Source: an uncultured Aquimarina sp.
GTDB lineage: Bacteria; Bacteroidota; Bacteroidia; Flavobacteriales; Flavobacteriaceae
NCBI GenBank assembly: GCA_947497175.1
Contig: CANMFM010000010.1
Location: forward strand, 94,542-158,541
DNA: 64,000 nt
Reading direction: 5' to 3'
The position numbers and the translations under genes were made by a program. The notes under the pieces are model-generated. The model was not told where the DNA came from and did no database searches. It worked only from the letters and a program-made list of their open reading frames with translations. Of the stretch, positions 8,942 through 17,857 are shown piece after piece (positions within the stretch are counted from its first letter, which is position 1; the number at the start of each line of letters is the position of its first letter).

Positions 8942-8966
8942 TAGCTTTGAGTCATCTTAACGTTAA
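8942..8966 (+). promoter_or_regulatory. -7 element and palindrome before the serine hydrolase gene
   Basis: TAGCTTTG (8942-8949) matches TAnnTTTG. The palindrome TTAACGTTAA (8957-8966) lies where transcription should begin. The 13-mer TCTTAACGTTAAA recurs at 11410-11422, upstream of another secreted-protein gene. No clear -33 TTG was found. Confidence 0.4.
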
Positions 8967-8974
8967 AAAAAAAC

Positions 8975-10081
8975 ATGATGACTAAATTTAATTTAATTCT
9001 GACTTCTATCATTTACCTCATACTTGGATGTAATGGCGATGATCATATTTCTGGAGAAATTCTTACCTCCAGAATTGATAAAATAATGAATCAAGAAGCT
9101 GATTTTCAAGGAGTAGTTTGTATTGGCAATTTAGATAACATTTTTTATAGCAAAGGATTTGGTTTTGCAGATAGAGAGAACCAGATAGCGTTTGATAAAA
9201 ATACCCTTTTTGATATAGGATCAATAACAAAACCGTTTACCAGTATCGCTATAATTAAATGTCAAGAACTTGGGTTGATAAATTATAATGACACTCTGGA
9301 AAAGTTTTTTCCTGAAGTTCCAGAGGACAAAAAGGATATCACAATTAAACAATTACTTACACATAGTTCAGGGTTTGTTGATGCAATAGGTGATGATTAT
9401 GAAAAAATAGCTAAAAAAACATTTCTCACTCAAAGTTTTGACACAGAGCTGTTATTTCTACCTGGAGAACGATATGAATATTCAAACGTTGCTTTCAGTA
9501 TCTTGGGTATTATTATTGAAACAGTAAGTGAAAAATCTTATGAGGAGTTTTTAAGGAAGTACGTTTTTCTTCCTTCAGAGATGAAAACTGCAGGATATTT
9601 AATACCTAATTATAATAATGCAGTAATTGCTAATGGATATGACGATTTAGGAATATTTGGGAACCCTGGTACCAATCTAGGGAAACCTAATGAACAGCCT
9701 TGGGACATCGATGGCCCTTATTGGCACTTAAAGGGGAATGGTGGATTATTAATGTCTGCATATGATATTATCAAATACTATACATCTATAAAATCAAACC
9801 TTATCGCTGAGTCGAGCAAACAAATGCTGTATACAAAATATCTTAAGGAAGATGATGATAGGGGTGCGCTCTACAGAGGGTTAGGATGGGGAATACTCGA
9901 TACTGATAAGGGTTTGGCGGCTACACATAATGGAGGGAATGGTGTTTTCTTTGCTGATTTTACCTATTTAATAAAAGAGGACCTCTTTGTGTTTCTAGCT
10001 TCTAATGCCTACAGAGAAGACCAAGATGATCTTTTGATCCGACTGATGAAAGAGCTTTCAGTCACTATAATTGATAATTAA
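8975..10081 (+). CDS. Beta-lactamase-family serine hydrolase, lipoprotein
   Basis: A 368-residue class C beta-lactamase/D,D-peptidase-fold enzyme (family S12-like). The N-terminus ends in the lipobox LILGC, giving a predicted lipidated Cys at residue 19. The catalytic SxxK motif is SITK (residues 83-86). The YxN motif is YSN in RYEYSNVAF, and the third motif appears as HNGGNG near residue 320 instead of KTG, as in esterase-like members. The substrate cannot be read from sequence; peptides, esters or beta-lactams are all possible. The gene has its own -7 element and phased repeats upstream. Confidence 0.85.
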   Translation: MMTKFNLILTSIIYLILGCNGDDHISGEILTSRIDKIMNQEADFQGVVCIGNLDNIFYSKGFGFADRENQIAFDKNTLFDIGSITKPFTSIAIIKCQELGLINYNDTLEKFFPEVPEDKKDITIKQLLTHSSGFVDAIGDDYEKIAKKTFLTQSFDTELLFLPGERYEYSNVAFSILGIIIETVSEKSYEEFLRKYVFLPSEMKTAGYLIPNYNNAVIANGYDDLGIFGNPGTNLGKPNEQPWDIDGPYWHLKGNGGLLMSAYDIIKYYTSIKSNLIAESSKQMLYTKYLKEDDDRGALYRGLGWGILDTDKGLAATHNGGNGVFFADFTYLIKEDLFVFLASNAYREDQDDLLIRLMKELSVTIIDN

Positions 10082-10240
10082 AAGATAATATGTCCAATAT
10101 ATCTATAGTTACATCACCGGCGGAAGTTGTTTAGAAGGCTGAAAAATAAGTTACGTTCATTGTTAAAAAAGATGCGTACTCAGTATTGATATATGATCAG
10201 GTATGATTTTTGTTGTATTTTTAGATAAAAAATAAAATCT

Positions 10241-11053
10241 ATGAAAAGTATTTCTCTAGTTATCTTTAGCTTCTTTTCAATGTTTACCTATTCTCAGGAT
10301 CATTTTAAGTTGTATTATGAAGAAACCGACAATGGGTTTAGAATCTTAGCTGATAATGATGAGTACAGCCCTGTTTCTGCAAAAATAAATTTTAAACTAG
10401 AAAACTTAAATTCTACCAACGGTAATAATAAAGTTTTTGTTATACCCGCAAGAACTAAAAAATATACCATTACAGATCTTAATGTAATCGACCGCAAGAA
10501 GAGAATTAAATTAGGGTACGAATCTACTTTCAATCATGGCGATCATACGTTAAAAACCTATGATACTGATTTCAAATATTACTTACCTTTTGGTAAAGGA
10601 AATACGTTTTGGCTCTCTCAAGGGTATAATGGCACTACTTCTCATAAAAATGAAAATGCATTAGATTTTAAAATGCCTACAGGAACAAAAATTTATGCAG
10701 CTCGCGATGGTATTGTTATCGATGTTGAGCAAAGCTATAGCAAAAGTTGTACTACGGCAGAATGTGCTAAATTCAACAATTTTATTTTAATATACCATAG
10801 CGACGGTACCTTTGCAGAGTATACACATATCAAGAAAAATGGTGCTAGCGTCAACATCGGGGATCAAATAAAAATCGGTCAGTTAATAGGCTATAGCGGT
10901 GATGTTGGATGGGCCACAGGGCCACACCTTCATTTTATTGTATTTTTTCAGCGATTAAAAGATAGAGAAACATTAAAAACAAAATTCTTAACCGGAAGCG
11001 GTAAAAAAGCCATTGCACTTACTGAAAAAGAACAATATACAAGAGCATATTAA
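10241..11053 (+). CDS. Secreted M23-family metallopeptidase (LytM-like)
   Basis: A 270-residue protein with a signal peptide (MKSISLVIFSFFSMFTYSQ) and a C-terminal M23 peptidase domain. The Zn ligands are visible: H and D in SHKNENALDF (about residues 134-141) and the HLH of GPHLHF (about 229-233). Members cut peptide cross-links of peptidoglycan or Gly-rich peptides. The N-terminal 100 residues form an extra beta-rich domain I do not recognise. It stands alone, with a TATTTTTA-like element about 25 bases upstream. Confidence 0.88.
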   Translation: MKSISLVIFSFFSMFTYSQDHFKLYYEETDNGFRILADNDEYSPVSAKINFKLENLNSTNGNNKVFVIPARTKKYTITDLNVIDRKKRIKLGYESTFNHGDHTLKTYDTDFKYYLPFGKGNTFWLSQGYNGTTSHKNENALDFKMPTGTKIYAARDGIVIDVEQSYSKSCTTAECAKFNNFILIYHSDGTFAEYTHIKKNGASVNIGDQIKIGQLIGYSGDVGWATGPHLHFIVFFQRLKDRETLKTKFLTGSGKKAIALTEKEQYTRAY

Positions 11054-11486
11054 AACATGTTTTACCTGAACTTGTCGGGTTTCTGTCGGCAGGGTTATTC
11101 TAAGTAGCTTTTGGCCAGTACTCAAAATGACTCTTATTGAACCTTCATAATACATTCGAACTTTGGTATGAGGGTTTAAAAGCACTAAAAAAAATATGAT
11201 ATTCTCTAAGTCTGAGCATAGCGTACCTTATGCTCAGACTTAAACATATAAAGAAACGTCATGTTTTGAAGTGATTTGATACCGCAATAAATATTCTGTT
11301 CTGTATTATAGATTTGATTGATAACTTCTAAATAAACAACTGATAATAAAACACCTTTCAGACAATAAAAAATATCCTTAAGAATTGATTTGCCTTAAAA
11401 ATTAACTATTCTTAACGTTAAACTTGTTGATTTACAGCTTATTGTTTTTTATTTTAGAAAACACGAATGATTTAAATCAAAATGTT
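11054..11486. other. Intergenic region with strong hairpin and shared promoter
   Basis: No gene was seen in this 433-base gap. It contains a 13-bp perfect inverted repeat (AAGTCTGAGCATA at 11208-11220, complement at 11229-11241, 8-nt loop) with no U tract on either side. Next come the palindrome TTAACGTTAA (11412-11421) and a promoter-like block. That block (TTGATTTACA at about 11427, TTATTTTAG at about 11450) is repeated almost exactly before the paralogue at 14665. Confidence 0.6.
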
Positions 11487-14477
11487 ATGAAGAATAGGAC
11501 GCTTTTATTTTTGTCGATTTTTTTGGGGACTACACTTTTTTCTTTTGGGCAATATGAAGTACTTATAGATGCTTTTGTTCTTAATCAAAATACTAATACA
11601 CCAATTTCTTATGCTAATGTCGGTTTTGTCGATAAAGGAGTGGGTACCGTAACTAATAATAACGGGCGGTTTTACTTGCGTTATGACGAAGATAAAATCA
11701 TGGACAACGACACGATACAATTTTCGGGTATTGGATACCAATCTACACGTTATACATACAGGCAACTTTCTCAAATATTACATAATAATAATAAGATTTT
11801 TCTTAAACCAGTAAAAACTACTCCTAATCCTACTAACGAATCTTTTGAAGAAAGTATACAAGACGCCTTAGGATATATTACATACGATTCAGATGTTCAG
11901 GCATATTGGAAGGATAAGAATGCTTTGGGAAGTCAAATAGGAGCTTTTATCAGATCGCCAAAAAAAAATACAAAGCTCACAAGTTTAAAGTTTAATGTGC
12001 TCGAAAATACAGCAGATAGTTTATTGGTTAGAGTTCATATCTTTAAAAATGATAGTGGTAAACCGGGAGTTGATATCGTTGCAAATAATATTTATCATAT
12101 GATCTCTCGAAAAACGGGAGAAGAAACTATCGACCTTTCTGCCTATAATTTGGTTGTTCATGAGGATTTCATTGCAAGTCTCGAGTTGCTAAGAGTCTAT
12201 GGACAGAATCTTAGATTTGCTATTTCTGGAAGCAAAGTAGGACATTCATTTGTAAAAAATACGAGCCATGATCAATGGCACTTCAAAAAAAATGCAGGTG
12301 TAGCGTTTAAAATCCATACTCAAAATCCGTTATCTTCCTATGCCTCTAATGAACGAGATAAACCACATCATATTACTATGTATTGGGATACATCCCTATC
12401 GATGAAAGATAAGAATATTGAAAAAGAAGTTATATTTCTTAAGAACTACTTTTCAGAAATTATCAATACCAAGGTGAATCTGATCACTTTTTCTAATCAA
12501 TCGGCAAAGAGCAAACAATTTGTAATTCAAAATGGAGAAAGTAAAGAGTTGATTAACGAGATAAAAGAGATTAAATATAACGGTGCGACTAACTTTTCAA
12601 CACTCTTTAAAGAAAAGAATAACACCGATCAGTATCTCGTATTTACAGACGGGAATTACAATTATGGAAAACCAGAATTTACATATCATGTACCTGTTTT
12701 TTATTTGAGTAGCAAATTGAATTCGAATCATAGAGAAATGCAACAATCGGCAAGTTTTACAAATGGGGTATATATTAATCTTTTGAAAACGGATCCAATT
12801 GTAGCATTTGATTATATCTTTAATAAGACAGAAGCTTCATTAGCATATGATTTTGAAAAATCTTCAGAAGTAGTTAAAGGTGTCGTATTATCAGAAGATG
12901 ATATCCCTGTACAAGGTTGCAGAATATTAGTAAAGGGCACATTATTGCATAGCGAAACCAATAAAGATGGAGTTTTTTATGTAAATGCAAAAGAAGGCGA
13001 TATGTTGGCATTCACACACTTTGGTTTTGAAGACAAAGAGATTTTAGTAGATGCTCCTGAAGATATTAAGATTAATCTAAAATCTAAGTATAATGATTTA
13101 GGTCAGGTACAAGTAAGTAGTAACGATAATGATGGTTCAAAAGAAGTGATTGATTTAGGCGGAATAAAAAAAGAAAAACAAAGACTGGGTTTTGCAGCGT
13201 ATACCGTTACAAAGGACAAATTTTTACCCTCTGCCATTTTTTTAACCGACATTATAAGAGCCCGGTTTCCATCGGTTGCAACTCGAGGTAATGGTAATAT
13301 AATTTGTAATACTCGCTCAAGGTCTTTTAATAGATCCTGCCTGACTCCTCTATTTGTGGTAGATGGCGTGCCAATACGAGACGTTCCTATGTATTTGCTT
13401 CCTTCAATGATTGAAAGCATAACCTTTGTACCTGGTTTTTCTGGTACTATTCAATATGGACCGTTAGCCAGAAATGGAGTTTTTTATATAAAAACCATGC
13501 TGTTTGCTAATAACAAAGCGTCTCAGAATATGGGGTACGAAGATTTTACAGAAAGCGCAAAAAACTATTCTCATCCAAAATTGACGTATAATTTTGATGA
13601 TAAAAGACCTAAATATTTAGATGCATTAGTGAATAGTCAGACATTCAAAGAGGCTGTAGACAAGTATTTTGAATTAATACAATACCATGGAAAAAAAGCA
13701 GCCTTTTTTATACATAGTTTTGAGTATTTTAAAAAGTGGAACAACAGTTTTTCTAGAGAAGTATTATCGAGTTTGATTGAAATTTCTAATAGTAAAGATT
13801 ATGAGGCTTTAAGAGCGTTAGCTTTTAGGTTAGAAGAGCTTGGTGATCAAAAAAGTGCATTACTAGTCTATGAGAACATCTTTGAAATCAGACCCAATTA
13901 TGCACAATCCTATCTAGATTTAGCAAGAACATATAAAGAAAACCGGAAGTATCAGGAAGCGTTTGAAATTTATAAAATAATGCTTCAGAATAATGATAAT
14001 GATGTAGATTTTACTGCACTCTTACCACAAGTAAGATCACAAATACAACATTTATTAAATAATCATCGCGTACAAGTGTCATACACCGATGTACCCACGC
14101 AGCTTCTTGTTGTTAAAAGTGCTCCTGTTCGTATTGTTTTTGACTGGAACGATCCAGAGGCAGAATTTATTCTTCAGTTTGTGAACCCGAAAATGAATTA
14201 TTATGAATGGTCTAACCAATCCGAAGAGTATCAAGTATCGTATAAAGAAGATTCAAACAGCAGAGCTTTATCCAAAGAGTTTATTATCGAAAAATCATTT
14301 GAAGGAGAATGGGTTGTAAACCTTAATGTAAATAGAAAAACAGCTAAATCATCAGCATCCTTTCTTAAATATACCATTTATACCAATTATGGGTTGCCTA
14401 ATGAAACTAAAGAGATGAAATTTATAAAACTCTACAATCAAACAGAAAAAGTGACTCTGGATAAATTTTCTATATGA
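11487..14477 (+). CDS. Secreted VWA / TonB-plug-like / TPR multidomain protein, paralogue 1
   Basis: I place the start at the ATG at 11487 (996 residues), because it gives a clean signal peptide (TLLFLSIFLGTTLFSFGQ) and matches the paralogue. The domains are: carboxypeptidase-regulatory-like (about 25-110); an unassigned beta-rich region; a von Willebrand A-like domain with MIDAS DTSLS (about 295-430); a second carboxypeptidase-regulatory-like domain (about 460-545); a TonB plug-like domain ending PLFVVDG...NGVFYIKT (about 567-668); and TPR motifs near 775-830, then a beta-rich tail. No 22-strand barrel follows the plug, so it is not a transporter. The plug has lost the usual RG motif and instead has CNTRSRSFNRSC. 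The role is unknown; surface adhesion or sensing is a guess. Confidence 0.8.
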   Translation: MKNRTLLFLSIFLGTTLFSFGQYEVLIDAFVLNQNTNTPISYANVGFVDKGVGTVTNNNGRFYLRYDEDKIMDNDTIQFSGIGYQSTRYTYRQLSQILHNNNKIFLKPVKTTPNPTNESFEESIQDALGYITYDSDVQAYWKDKNALGSQIGAFIRSPKKNTKLTSLKFNVLENTADSLLVRVHIFKNDSGKPGVDIVANNIYHMISRKTGEETIDLSAYNLVVHEDFIASLELLRVYGQNLRFAISGSKVGHSFVKNTSHDQWHFKKNAGVAFKIHTQNPLSSYASNERDKPHHITMYWDTSLSMKDKNIEKEVIFLKNYFSEIINTKVNLITFSNQSAKSKQFVIQNGESKELINEIKEIKYNGATNFSTLFKEKNNTDQYLVFTDGNYNYGKPEFTYHVPVFYLSSKLNSNHREMQQSASFTNGVYINLLKTDPIVAFDYIFNKTEASLAYDFEKSSEVVKGVVLSEDDIPVQGCRILVKGTLLHSETNKDGVFYVNAKEGDMLAFTHFGFEDKEILVDAPEDIKINLKSKYNDLGQVQVSSNDNDGSKEVIDLGGIKKEKQRLGFAAYTVTKDKFLPSAIFLTDIIRARFPSVATRGNGNIICNTRSRSFNRSCLTPLFVVDGVPIRDVPMYLLPSMIESITFVPGFSGTIQYGPLARNGVFYIKTMLFANNKASQNMGYEDFTESAKNYSHPKLTYNFDDKRPKYLDALVNSQTFKEAVDKYFELIQYHGKKAAFFIHSFEYFKKWNNSFSREVLSSLIEISNSKDYEALRALAFRLEELGDQKSALLVYENIFEIRPNYAQSYLDLARTYKENRKYQEAFEIYKIMLQNNDNDVDFTALLPQVRSQIQHLLNNHRVQVSYTDVPTQLLVVKSAPVRIVFDWNDPEAEFILQFVNPKMNYYEWSNQSEEYQVSYKEDSNSRALSKEFIIEKSFEGEWVVNLNVNRKTAKSSASFLKYTIYTNYGLPNETKEMKFIKLYNQTEKVTLDKFSI

Positions 14478-14664
14478 TATCTGTTCGTAGATCCAATTCT
14501 TATCACAAATAATAGTATATGATGAGCATGATTGTTATAATAATCAATAATTGAAAAACCATGTAATTCATTCCAAAAATTAACTATTCTTAACATTAAA
14601 ACTATTGATTTACAGATGATTGTTTTTTATTTTAGAAAACACGAATGATTTTAATCAAAATATT
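14478..14664. promoter_or_regulatory. Duplicated promoter region of paralogue 2
   Basis: About 85 bases upstream of 14665 are nearly identical to those upstream of 11487. They include TTAACTATTCTTAAC, TTGATTTACA and TTATTTTAG, the last a one-mismatch -7 element. This indicates that the duplication included the promoter and that the two genes are probably co-regulated. Confidence 0.55.
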
Positions 14665-17649
14665 ATGATGAATAGGGCACTTTTATTTGTATTTATTTTT
14701 TTGGGGACTACACTTTTTTCTTATGGGCAGTATGAAGTACTTATAGATGCTTTTGTTCTTAATCAAGATACTAATACACCAATTTCTTATGCTAATGTCG
14801 GTTTTGTCGATAAAGGAGTGGGTACCGTAAGCGACAAGAACGGAAGATTTTATTTGCGCTATGATGAAGATAAAATTAAAGACAACGATACTCTGCAATT
14901 TTCAGGCGTTGGATACGAACCGCTTCACTTTACTTATAAACAGCTTTACAACACATTACAGCAAAGTAATAAAATCTATCTAAAACCCCTAGATATTAGT
15001 GATAAGAGAGAGTACACCGCTATTGAAGAAGGTAAACAAAAAACCTTGGGGTATATAACGTATGATTCTGATGTTCAGGTGTATTGGAGGGGTAGAAATG
15101 CACTCGGAAGCCAAATAGCGGCATTTATAAGAGCACCAAAAACAACTACAAAACTATTAAACCTAAAATTTAATGTAGTCGAAAATACTGCCGACAGTCT
15201 ATTGGTTAGAGTTAATATCTTTAAAAATGATCAAGGTGCTATTGGTCCTAATATAGTTACTGATAATATTTATCATACTATTTCTCGAAAAAATGGAGAA
15301 GAAATTGTCGACCTTTCAGCCCATAACATGATCCTTGATGGAGATTTTATAGCAAGTATTGAACTGGTTAAAGTGTATGGTAAGAATTTTCGTTTTGCGG
15401 TATCGGGGAGTAACGTTGGACATTCTTTTATTAAAAATGCAAGTCAGGATCGTTGGCATTTTAGAAAAAATATTGGAGTTGCCTTCAGAGTCGAAACCCT
15501 AAATGCATTATCACAGAATACATCTAGTGAGTATGAAAAGCCAACACATATCACATTGTATTGGGATACATCACTCTCTATGCAAAATAGAAATATCGAA
15601 AGAGAAGTAGAGTTTCTTGAGAATTACTTTGCTCAAATTATTAAAACAAGGGTGGATTTGATTATGTTTTCTAATCAATCCGCTAAGACCAGAACCTTCA
15701 TGATCCAAAATGGAGAAAGTACAGATTTAATTAATGAAATTAAGGGGGTTAAATATAACGGAGCTACAAATTTTTCAACCCTTTTTAAAGCGCATGATAA
15801 GACAGACCAATATCTGGTGTTTACAGATGGAAATTATAATTTCGGAAAACCAGAGTTTACTAATAATGTACCTGTTTTTTACCTTAGTAGTACCATAGAT
15901 GCCAATCCTTCAGAATTACAACAGGCGGCACATTTTGCAAATGGCAAGTATGTAAATCTTTTAAGAACACCGCCGCAAGAAGGGTTAGCTCATATTTTTA
16001 AAAGATCAGATGATCCAATAGTATATACTATTGAAGAATCACCACAAGTAGTTAAGGGTGTGGTCATATCCGAAAATATTCCGGTAGAAGGGTGTAAAGT
16101 TTTTGTAAAAGAAACACTTATCGCTGCAGAAACCGATAGCGATGGTAATTTTAGTATTAAAGCCGAAGCAGATCAAGTACTATCTTTTCAACATTTTAGT
16201 ATGAAAAGTAAAGAAGTATTGCTAGATGATTCAAAAACGCTAAGGATAGAGCTTACTCCAAAATACGAGAAACTTAGCCAAGTCACTCTAAAACAAAAAA
16301 AGAATGATCAACCCGAAAAAAAAATCTACCTGGGTAATAATATTACCGAGAAACGCAAGATGGGGTTTGCTGCCTATATGATCACCAAAGAAGAATTTCC
16401 GCCATCGGCTCTTAATTTCGTAGATCTTATAAAGGGAGAATTTCCGGGAGTTCAGATATTTGGTTCGGGCGCAACAACCAAAATTTTAGTTCGAGGGCAA
16501 AATACAATCGAAGGAGTTAATGATCCGCTATTTGTAATTGATGGTGCGATACAGACTAGACTTCCTTTTTATCTATTACCTCCCATGATTGAAAGTATAA
16601 CTTTGATACCCGGAATTTCGGGAACTACAATGTATGGTGGGCGAGCAAGAAATGGGGTTTTTATTATTAAAACCAATATGATACCTTCTTTAGGATCGGA
16701 TAATAAATCAAAAAATACACTTTTAGTCAAAGGAAACGATTATAATGAATCCACCTTTTTATTGAATCCCAACCTAAACAGGCCGGCATATCTCGACCGG
16801 TTATGGGAAAGTACTAGTTATGCTCGCGCTTTGGAGGTATATTACGCGCTTAGAGAAACACATATAAATGAAGTGCCTTTTTATGTTTTTTGTTCTGAAT
16901 ATTTCAAACGCTCGAATCCAAAATTCTCAAGCGAGGTAATCTCTAATTTAGCCGAAATAGTTGATGATAATTATTGGGTGTTACGAACGCTGGCATTTTT
17001 GCTAGAAGAAAAAGGGGATATTCAACAGGCAGCAATTATTTATGAAAACTTATTTGATTTAAGACCAAATTTTGCCCAGTCTTATCTAGATTTGGGACGA
17101 ATATATAAAGAGAACAAAGAATATGCAAAAGCATATGATATGTATAAAAGAACGTTAGAAGAGTTTCAATACGTAGAAGGGTTAGCTGAAGTTCAAAAAC
17201 AAGTAAAATCAGAGTTGCAGTATTTGCTAAACCATCACCGGTTGTATATACCCTACAATGATATCCCTACAGAACTTTTGGTTGTAAAAGGGGTGCCTGT
17301 TCGTATCGTTTTCGATTGGAATGATCCGCAGGCCGAGTTTGAGTTTCAATTTGTAACTCCCGAAAACAAATATCAAAAATGGGTACGTCGATTTGATGAT
17401 TCTAAAGAATCTCTGATGCAGGAGGTAAAACACGGTATTACTTCAAAGGAGTTTATTGTCGATAATTCGGTTCCGGGAGAATGGAGGGTAAACATACAAA
17501 CGTATGATGACGTTACTAAAGTAAATCCTACATTCATGAAGTATACGATCTACAGAAACTTTGGCTTACCTGATGAGACTAAAGAGATGAAATTTATAAA
17601 ACTCTACAATCAAACAGAAAAAGTGACTCTGGATAAATTTTCTATATAA
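14665..17649 (+). CDS. Secreted VWA / TonB-plug-like / TPR multidomain protein, paralogue 2
   Basis: A 994-residue tandem paralogue of the preceding gene. It has the same order: signal peptide (LLFVFIFLGTTLFSYGQ), regulatory-like domain, beta-rich region, VWA domain with MIDAS DTSLS, second regulatory-like domain, plug-like domain, TPR motifs and beta-rich tail. Here the plug keeps the canonical VRGQ...DPLFVIDG pattern. The first ~100 coding bases after the signal peptide and the last ~70 bases are nearly identical to paralogue 1, while the middle is well diverged. Two adjacent ATGs exist (14665, 14668); I chose the first by alignment. No barrel is present. Function unknown. Confidence 0.8.
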   Translation: MMNRALLFVFIFLGTTLFSYGQYEVLIDAFVLNQDTNTPISYANVGFVDKGVGTVSDKNGRFYLRYDEDKIKDNDTLQFSGVGYEPLHFTYKQLYNTLQQSNKIYLKPLDISDKREYTAIEEGKQKTLGYITYDSDVQVYWRGRNALGSQIAAFIRAPKTTTKLLNLKFNVVENTADSLLVRVNIFKNDQGAIGPNIVTDNIYHTISRKNGEEIVDLSAHNMILDGDFIASIELVKVYGKNFRFAVSGSNVGHSFIKNASQDRWHFRKNIGVAFRVETLNALSQNTSSEYEKPTHITLYWDTSLSMQNRNIEREVEFLENYFAQIIKTRVDLIMFSNQSAKTRTFMIQNGESTDLINEIKGVKYNGATNFSTLFKAHDKTDQYLVFTDGNYNFGKPEFTNNVPVFYLSSTIDANPSELQQAAHFANGKYVNLLRTPPQEGLAHIFKRSDDPIVYTIEESPQVVKGVVISENIPVEGCKVFVKETLIAAETDSDGNFSIKAEADQVLSFQHFSMKSKEVLLDDSKTLRIELTPKYEKLSQVTLKQKKNDQPEKKIYLGNNITEKRKMGFAAYMITKEEFPPSALNFVDLIKGEFPGVQIFGSGATTKILVRGQNTIEGVNDPLFVIDGAIQTRLPFYLLPPMIESITLIPGISGTTMYGGRARNGVFIIKTNMIPSLGSDNKSKNTLLVKGNDYNESTFLLNPNLNRPAYLDRLWESTSYARALEVYYALRETHINEVPFYVFCSEYFKRSNPKFSSEVISNLAEIVDDNYWVLRTLAFLLEEKGDIQQAAIIYENLFDLRPNFAQSYLDLGRIYKENKEYAKAYDMYKRTLEEFQYVEGLAEVQKQVKSELQYLLNHHRLYIPYNDIPTELLVVKGVPVRIVFDWNDPQAEFEFQFVTPENKYQKWVRRFDDSKESLMQEVKHGITSKEFIVDNSVPGEWRVNIQTYDDVTKVNPTFMKYTIYRNFGLPDETKEMKFIKLYNQTEKVTLDKFSI

Positions 17650-17857
17650 CCTATTTGACAGCAGATACAATTCTTACAAGAATGCAATATCAAATACTGC
17701 GCTCTTGTGAGGTGTAAATGTATTGATTAAAAACCATCGTAGTTAGTAAAACAACTTTTTTTGAACTGGCAAGGGTGTTGGTATATTGTTAAGAGATATT
17801 TCTATTACTACTAATTTTCCTACCTTTCCTACCGTAAAAACAAAAACACATCATATC

